24,782 bases of DNA from a virus. The notes under the pieces were generated by a model. That model was given only the letters and a program-made list of their open reading frames with translations, was not told the DNA's origin and searched no databases. Positions within the stretch are counted from its first letter, which is position 1. Every line of letters begins with the position of its first letter. This document shows positions 20,054 to 24,782 of this stretch, in pieces. Both the position numbers and the translations under genes were made by a program. The stretch lies in IMG/VR virus record IMGVR_UViG_3300025704_000104, positions 1-24,782 of that record; one strand, written 5' to 3'.

Positions 20054-21294
20054 TGAACTACACTATAACAAACTTAGCGGCCTATGAAATGCCTAAAGCT
20101 ATTGAAGATAAATTTAAGGAGTATGTATCTTATGGAGAAGATAATGATTATTTCAGTTTTTTAATACAGCAATACCTACAGAGTGCAACCAACAACGCTG
20201 CAATCAAATCTATATCAGATCTAATATACGGGCAAGGTATCTGCATAGATGGCCTTGAGAAGGATTCTAACGAAGTTAAAGAGCTTAGGAAACTAATAAA
20301 CCACAGAGACCTTAAAAAGGTTATCGTAGAGCGTAAAATGTTAGGGATGGCTGCTATGCAGGTTATATACAACAATGCAAGTAACAACCGCAAAGTGGTA
20401 GGTATAAAGCATTTTCCTATACACACCTTAAGACCTGAGAAGATGGATGAAATGGGTGTAATAAATAACTATTACTACCACCCTAACTGGATAGACAAGA
20501 GCCCTTCAGATAAGCTAACTAAGATACCTACATTTGGGAACTCAAAGGAGAAGATTGAATTGTTAATCTTAAAGCCATACGTTTCAGGTTATTCATATTT
20601 TAGCCCTGTAGGATACTCAGGAGCCTTACCTTATTGTGAGCTTGAAAACGAGATCTCAGACTACTTACTTAATGAGGCTAAAAATTCTTTTAGTGGTACA
20701 AAGGTTATAAATTTTAACAATGGAGTCCCTTCAGCTGAACAAAGACAGCAAATTTCTGAAGACGTTAAAAGAAAATTAACAGGATCTAAGGGGCAAAAGG
20801 TAATTGTAGCTTTTAATGAGTCTGCAGACAACAAAGCATCTGTTGAAGATATATCTTTAAATGACGCTCCTGCACATTATGAGTACCTCGCAAACGAAGC
20901 AATGCACAAGATCCTTGTGGGCCACAGGGTAACGTCCCCTATGTTATTAGGAATTAAAGACGGTGGAAATGGCCTCGCAAGTAACTCAGATGAAATTAAG
21001 GTAGCCTCACAGCTATTTAACTCTACAGTTATACGTAACTTTCAGGATGAGATAGTTGATGCCTTAAAAGAGGTTCTAGAGGTTAATGGAGAAGCTCCTG
21101 AGTTGTATTTTATAACATCGCAACCTATTGAGTTTACAGAGGAGAATCAAGAGGAGGAGAATCAATACAAAGAGAAGGATGAGAAGCCAAAAGCCGAGAA
21201 GATAACTGAGAAGGATGAGGAGGACAATAAAGTAGATCAAAACCTAGCGAGTGCTGTAGATCTAGCAATGAGTGCTTATTTAAAAAATAGATAA
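20053..21294 (+). CDS. Portal protein
   Basis: 413 residues. Dodecameric channel at the capsid vertex through which DNA enters and leaves; docks the terminase and head-tail adaptor. Seen: early helix-rich region (FSFLIQQYLQSATNNAAIKS), a stem/clip section (GMAAMQVIYNN, VVGIKHFPIHTLRPEKM), Phe/Tyr-rich SGYSYFSPVGYSGALPYCEL, and the HK97/PBSX-type portal signature EAMHKILVGHRVTSPMLLGI followed by GLASNSDEIKVASQLFNSTV. The C-terminal 50 residues are charged and low-complexity (EENQEEENQYKEKDEKPKAE). Encoded far from the terminase and downstream of the capsid gene, which is unusual. TAATG overlaps on both sides. Confidence 0.88.
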   Translation: MNYTITNLAAYEMPKAIEDKFKEYVSYGEDNDYFSFLIQQYLQSATNNAAIKSISDLIYGQGICIDGLEKDSNEVKELRKLINHRDLKKVIVERKMLGMAAMQVIYNNASNNRKVVGIKHFPIHTLRPEKMDEMGVINNYYYHPNWIDKSPSDKLTKIPTFGNSKEKIELLILKPYVSGYSYFSPVGYSGALPYCELENEISDYLLNEAKNSFSGTKVINFNNGVPSAEQRQQISEDVKRKLTGSKGQKVIVAFNESADNKASVEDISLNDAPAHYEYLANEAMHKILVGHRVTSPMLLGIKDGGNGLASNSDEIKVASQLFNSTVIRNFQDEIVDALKEVLEVNGEAPELYFITSQPIEFTEENQEEENQYKEKDEKPKAEKITEKDEEDNKVDQNLASAVDLAMSAYLKNR

Positions 21295-21962
21295 TGTGTA
21301 AGACTTCTAGGGAGCAAGCTGAAATACTAATGTACCTTAAAAAAGTGGGAGAAATTGTCTCTGACGAATGGGTGTGCGTTGACGCGCGTATTGATGACGG
21401 GGAGACTGAGGCCGAGGATTTTGAGGGTATGCTAAACGCTACGCTTAATGTGGCCCTTAGCTTCGCTCCTGAGGACCAAAGAGCAAAAGATAGCAAGCAG
21501 GATAACAATTTTGTCAAAGTTCGTTACGCATACGTTCAAGGCTCAAAAAAGTACGGCAAAAGCAATAGCGGAAAAAAGATGCGCCCATTCTGTAGAGCTA
21601 TGGAAGGAGCTGACAGATTATACCGTAAAGAGGACATCATAAGAATGAAGGCAGACGGCGTAAATTCAAGACTAGGCCACAATAAACAACCATATAGTTT
21701 GTGGTTGCATAAAGGCGGGGTTAACTGCCATCACAAGTTTGAAAGACGCATATATATAAAAAGAAAAAAGAAGGACGGGACACCATGGGGTGGAGGTGCT
21801 TTTAATGGAGTAAAAAAGGCATCTATTTCAGAAGCTAAAAAACACCACTTTAGCCCAACTAGTGGGAGATTTAAAAATGACAGGAGAGTAGCTGAGGCTC
21901 AGATAGATAGAGCCGACAAAGGGCATCACCCAAGTTATAAACCAAAAGGAAAAAAGAAATAA
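21294..21962 (+). CDS. MuF-like minor head protein, diverged
   Basis: 222 residues, very basic in the second half. Follows the portal with a TAATG overlap, the normal place for the MuF/SPP1 gp7 minor head protein. The segment MRPFCRAMEGADRLYRKEDI (about 100-119) and LWLHKGGVNCHHKFERRIYI resembles the C-terminal MuF signature (FC..M....Y...DI ... H..CRC/H). The C-terminus is Lys/His/Gly-rich (HKGHHPSYKPKGKKK-like). The usual long N-terminal helical part of MuF is short here. These proteins help head assembly and may travel with the DNA. Assignment from signature and context; the N-terminal third (CKTSREQAEILMYLKKVGEI) is unrecognised. Confidence 0.6.
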   Translation: MCKTSREQAEILMYLKKVGEIVSDEWVCVDARIDDGETEAEDFEGMLNATLNVALSFAPEDQRAKDSKQDNNFVKVRYAYVQGSKKYGKSNSGKKMRPFCRAMEGADRLYRKEDIIRMKADGVNSRLGHNKQPYSLWLHKGGVNCHHKFERRIYIKRKKKDGTPWGGGAFNGVKKASISEAKKHHFSPTSGRFKNDRRVAEAQIDRADKGHHPSYKPKGKKK

Positions 21963-21963
21963 G

Positions 21964-22464
21964 ATGAGTAAAGCATTATTTATTAGCAGGGATGATCTTG
22001 TAAGGTTCACACCAATATCAGGAAATTTAGATTTTGATAGAGTAATCCAATATATAGAGATAGCTCAGGACATACATGTACATGAGTTATTAGGGAGTAG
22101 ACTGTATAAAAAGCTACAGGCAGATGTTTTAGCTAACACACTAACAGGAGATTATGAGACCTTAATGATTACGCACATTAAACCTACTTTGGCCCAATTT
22201 GCTTTATTAGAGTTTTTGCCATTTAGTCAATTTAGCATTAATAATAAAGGAGTTTTTAAGCACACTAGCGAAGCCGCTGAGACGCTAACTAAGGATGATC
22301 TTAATATGATGGTAGAGGCCACTAGAGACACAGCACAGCACTACGCTGATAGGATGGTAGACTATTTAAAGAACTACCCAAATGAGTTTCCTGAGTACCT
22401 AGTTAACACAAAGGATGAAATGAGCCCTAACAGAGACACAAACTTCGGAGGGTGGTATATATAA
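21964..22464 (+). CDS. Head-tail adaptor (head completion) protein
   Basis: 166 residues, mostly helical: ISRDDLVRFTPISGNLDFDR, VIQYIEIAQDIHVHELLGSR, LYKKLQADV, THIKPTLAQFALLEFLPFSQ, FSINNKGVFKHTSEAAETLT, ATRDTAQHYADRMVDYLKNY. The helix pattern, with IQYIEIAQDIHVHELLGSRL leading and a later F-x-I-x-x-K-G-V strand, matches a flavobacterial phage family I know as DUF6712-like, of the gp6/gp15-type adaptor group that binds under the portal. It follows portal and MuF genes by one base. Good family recognition, adaptor role by analogy. Confidence 0.7.
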   Translation: MSKALFISRDDLVRFTPISGNLDFDRVIQYIEIAQDIHVHELLGSRLYKKLQADVLANTLTGDYETLMITHIKPTLAQFALLEFLPFSQFSINNKGVFKHTSEAAETLTKDDLNMMVEATRDTAQHYADRMVDYLKNYPNEFPEYLVNTKDEMSPNRDTNFGGWYI

Positions 22465-22465
22465 T

Positions 22466-22906
22466 ATGGCAACATTTACAGGACAAAGAATTAAGGACAC
22501 CTATGAGTCGGTTCTTAAATTAAAAGATAACGAGAATTTAACTAGTTCAGACAAGGTTGTGACGGACGGTCTAGGTAATGAAACGCCTTTATCTATCTCA
22601 ACAAACTCAATAGAAAGTAGTGTAAACATAGAGGCTACAGGATTTAAAACGCCTACAGGTACGTCTACAGAATATCTTAGGGCAGATGGTACTGTCGCTA
22701 ATATACTACAGGATAAAGAGTATGTTTTTGATCAAACTATACCCTCAGCTTCTTGGTCAATAAACCATCAATTAAATAAAAGACCCTCTTGTGTGGTCGT
22801 AGACACAGCAGGGACCGTAGTAGTAGGTGCAATACAACACATAGATAACAACAATATAAAAATAACTTTTAACTCAGCCTTCTCGGGTGAAGCGTACATA
22901 AATTAG
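22466..22906 (+). CDS. Short fibre-like protein with C-terminal beta domain, 146 aa
   Basis: N-terminus [20 protein letters not shown] followed by [16 protein letters not shown] is typical of marine phage fibre or host-attachment proteins, including the [10 protein letters not shown] motif near residue 70. The C-terminal 60 residues ([20 protein letters not shown] ... [17 protein letters not shown]) form a compact beta domain also recognisable, in variant form, at the end of the next protein. Probably part of the tail tip or a head fibre that binds the host surface. One base after the adaptor gene. Confidence 0.65.
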   Translation: MATFTGQRIKDTYESVLKLKDNENLTSSDKVVTDGLGNETPLSISTNSIESSVNIEATGFKTPTGTSTEYLRADGTVANILQDKEYVFDQTIPSASWSINHQLNKRPSCVVVDTAGTVVVGAIQHIDNNNIKITFNSAFSGEAYIN

Positions 22907-22911
22907 AAGCA

Positions 22912-24210
22912 ATGGCAAACATTAAACACTTAGTAGACTTAGATTTAAATAAAAATCAACTCTTAAATGCGGTTGTACAAAATTTATCGGCTGCGCCATC
23001 AAGCCCTGTAGATGGACAAATATATTGGAATACATCTGTCAATACTCTTTATGTTTATGATGCAGGTGCTACATCTTGGATAGATCTAGGGGAGAACGGA
23101 ATTACAGACCTAGGATATACGGCTGCGGCCTCTAGTGGTATTGTTACATCTTCTAGTGGAAACGACGCAACTATTCCAGCCGCTACAGGAGGTCAAGCAG
23201 GTTTATTGCTGCCTACTGAGAAGACAAAACTATCTAACATAGAGTCTAACGCTACAGCTGATCAAGTAGCTTCAGAGGTTCCTAGCAATGCCTCAGGGAA
23301 CTTAACAAGCACTAACGTACAATCTGCGCTTCAAGAATTACAGGTGGATATTGATTCTTTAAATTCACACTCCTCCAACGACTTAAGCATTACACACAAT
23401 GCTACTGACGTAGATATAGATATTGACTATGGTACAGGTATAACTGTAAACGCTGCAACAATTACGGTGGCGGGTGTAATGACTGCAGATGACAAGGTAA
23501 AACTTAATGGATTAGATACAGAAACACTAACATCTATAGGGATTGCCGCTAACATAATCACCTACACGGACGAAGCGGGTAATGACACCACTATTGACTT
23601 AGCTACATATTTAGATGACACTAACCTGGCTAGATTGACTTCAGGGTCAATTAATGGCGCTACGGGTTTAGCTACCTTTACTAGGGATGATGCAAGTACG
23701 TTCACAATCGATATGAGCGACTTCTTAGACGCTATTACACTAAACAACACCTTAACGTCCACAAGCACCACAGAAGGGCTTACAGCGGCTCAGGGTAAGG
23801 TATTAAAGGACCTTATTGATGCTATTAACACCTCAACTGGAACTAATACAGGGGATGAACCTGACGCATCTACAACCACTAAGGGTATTATAGAGATAGC
23901 AACACAAACAGAGGTTAACACGGGTACTGACACAATAAGGGCCGTGACACCTTCAACACTAAAAGGTAATCTAGGTGTAAGCTCTACGCTTACAAATACT
24001 AGGACCTATACAAGATTGATAAGCGAGATTACAACTACAGTAGTGGTAACTCATGGCATGAATAATCAGTATGTACAAGCTAAAGTTTACGATGCGACTA
24101 GTAATGACGAGGTGGTGGCTTTTGTGGAATTAACATCTGTTAATACAATAACCATTAAGTTTAATACAGCGCCTACCACAAATCAATATAGGATAGTAGT
24201 AAACGGATAG
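22912..24210 (+). CDS. Tail fibre protein, 432 aa
   Basis: Trimeric-fibre features: N-terminal attachment-like segment [20 protein letters not shown] and [20 protein letters not shown] (typical of phage fibre N-termini), Thr/Ala/Asp-rich repeats ([55 protein letters not shown]), and the widespread fibre repeat [20 protein letters not shown] followed by [18 protein letters not shown]. The C-terminus ([20 protein letters not shown] ... [20 protein letters not shown]) is a beta domain like that of the preceding protein and probably the receptor-facing tip. No chaperone or intramolecular cleavage motif is visible. Substrate unknown. Confidence 0.82.
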   Translation: MANIKHLVDLDLNKNQLLNAVVQNLSAAPSSPVDGQIYWNTSVNTLYVYDAGATSWIDLGENGITDLGYTAAASSGIVTSSSGNDATIPAATGGQAGLLLPTEKTKLSNIESNATADQVASEVPSNASGNLTSTNVQSALQELQVDIDSLNSHSSNDLSITHNATDVDIDIDYGTGITVNAATITVAGVMTADDKVKLNGLDTETLTSIGIAANIITYTDEAGNDTTIDLATYLDDTNLARLTSGSINGATGLATFTRDDASTFTIDMSDFLDAITLNNTLTSTSTTEGLTAAQGKVLKDLIDAINTSTGTNTGDEPDASTTTKGIIEIATQTEVNTGTDTIRAVTPSTLKGNLGVSSTLTNTRTYTRLISEITTTVVVTHGMNNQYVQAKVYDATSNDEVVAFVELTSVNTITIKFNTAPTTNQYRIVVNG

Positions 24211-24274
24211 TCATAACTAAAAGTGAACAAGTGTAAAGACTACACACAAATAAATAACAAGGGCATACAGATAT

Positions 24275-24782
24275 ATGGCAACTAAAAAGTTTTTAACAGA
24301 CATAGAAATTGACGGATCAATAGAAGCGGATGACGGAACTTTTACAGGCAACGTCGGTATCGGGACGACTAGTCCTAGCGGGATATTATCTGTATCAGAC
24401 GGAACTTATGATACTCTTAGAGTAAATAATGGGACTAGTCATTTAGCAGGTACAAGATTATATAGGTTAGATAGCGAAGTTGGATCTTCTACAGCTTGGA
24501 TGCTAGACGCTACAGGCAATAGTATAATTGTTGGACCAAGAACAGGAACAGTTCAATTTAGTGTAGTTGACGCTAGTGAAAATGTTAAATTTATTGTAGA
24601 TAACGGCAACGTCGGGATAGGGACGACTAGCCCAGGTACTAAACTTCATATATCTGTACCTGGCGGAAGCTCACAATTAACTCTTGAGAGAACTGGCGGC
24701 GGCGCTGGTAAAGTGGTATTGGCAGGAGCGGCACAAGGCTTGATAGTTTATGATGATTTGTATGGTCCTAAAATGTATGTGG
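24275..24782 (+). CDS. Large fibre/adhesin protein, 3' end outside window
   Basis: Open frame from the ATG at 24275 to the window end (169 full codons). Begins MATKKFLTDIEIDGSIEADD, then FTGNVGIGTTSP, a spacer of about 75 residues, and again GNVGIGTTSP, a repeat well known from Bacteroidota phage fibres and surface adhesins. Rich in Gly, Thr, Ser, Asp and Val; beta-strand repeats expected. The full gene is probably much longer, ending in a receptor-binding or peptidase-type C-terminal domain that is not visible here. 64 bases of AT-rich intergenic DNA with no clear promoter or terminator separate it from the previous fibre gene. Confidence 0.75.
   Translation, partial: MATKKFLTDIEIDGSIEADDGTFTGNVGIGTTSPSGILSVSDGTYDTLRVNNGTSHLAGTRLYRLDSEVGSSTAWMLDATGNSIIVGPRTGTVQFSVVDASENVKFIVDNGNVGIGTTSPGTKLHISVPGGSSQLTLERTGGGAGKVVLAGAAQGLIVYDDLYGPKMYV
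24347..24631 (+). repeat. Two-copy VGIGTTSP coding repeat
   Basis: GGCAACGTCGG.AT.GGGACGACTAG occurs at 24347-24373 and 24605-24631, 258 bases (86 codons) apart, with only third-position changes. Both copies are GC-richer than the surrounding gene and use the same codons (GGC AAC GTC, ACG ACT), pointing to a recent duplication or exchange. Confidence 0.7.

Noticed and set aside
21448-21642. Second + frame inside the MuF-like gene
   Set aside because: Fully contained in a better supported gene; no spacing or coupling evidence of its own.
22944-22953. TTTAAATAAA, resembling part of the late element
   Set aside because: Only the 3' ten bases match, and it lies within the coding sequence of a fibre gene (Leu-Asn-Lys codons), unlike the six complete intergenic copies.
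1-24782. tRNA genes, CRISPR arrays, insertion sequences and attachment sites
   Set aside because: No cloverleaf with a TTCRA loop, regular spacer repeat, transposase or integrase was seen on reading the window; subtle cases cannot be excluded without software.

Overview
This window is a stretch of tailed double-stranded DNA phage genome (free phage or prophage), very probably infecting a bacterium of the phylum Bacteroidota, most likely a marine flavobacterium. Grounds: AT-rich sequence; all genes on the + strand and tightly packed; almost no Shine-Dalgarno sequences but many TAATG or ATGA stop/start overlaps; several Bacteroidota-type -7 boxes (TAnnTTTG); and structural proteins of the kind seen in flavobacterial phages (VGIGTTSP-repeat fibre, DPKKLFTDFSKTFTVPAS-type tail protein, DnaA domain IV-like protein). 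There is a tail tape measure but no visible sheath, which suggests a siphovirus. I see no integrase, lysis gene, tRNA or CRISPR array here.

Layout. (1) 1-3878, early/replication side: calcineurin-like phosphoesterase (5' end missing), dATP/dGTP diphosphohydrolase-like protein, small ORFs, terminator, host-type promoter, DnaA domain IV-like DNA-binding protein, a RecE/DUF3799-like PD-(D/E)XK nuclease and small proteins. (2) 3918-5462: small and large terminase. (3) 5551-7578: an island of about ten small ORFs with two host-type promoters, a zinc-finger/GIY-YIG nuclease-like gene and a strong terminator. (4) 7691-13033: tail assembly chaperone with a probable -1 programmed frameshift, tail terminator-like and HK97 gp10-like connector proteins, and two large distal-tail/hub-like proteins. 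(5) 13135-16232: a 48-residue protein and the 977-residue tape measure. (6) 16236-19629: XkdF-like prohead protease, two unknown genes, Ala/Pro/Glu-rich scaffold-like protein, major capsid protein, probable tail tube protein, strong terminator. (7) 19651-24782: unknown small protein, portal, MuF-like head protein, head-tail adaptor and three fibre proteins, the last cut off by the window end. No gene-free stretch exceeds 300 bases once the small ORFs are counted.

The most notable signal is a perfectly conserved 14-base element, TGTTTTTAAATAAA, found six times, always on the + strand and always 4-22 bases before the first gene of a structural transcription unit (3918, 7691, 13135, 16236, 17576, 19651). 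It is absent in front of the early-type genes, which instead have TAnnTTTG promoters, two of them carrying an identical CTCAGGTTTAACTAA box. This suggests a two-class programme: host sigma factor for early genes, and a phage-specific late promoter (or leader element) for terminase, tail, tape measure, protease, capsid and portal units. In several units the element is so close to the ATG that the mRNA would be leaderless or nearly so. The order of modules is also unusual: tail genes precede head genes, and portal plus MuF lie downstream of the capsid and tail tube genes.
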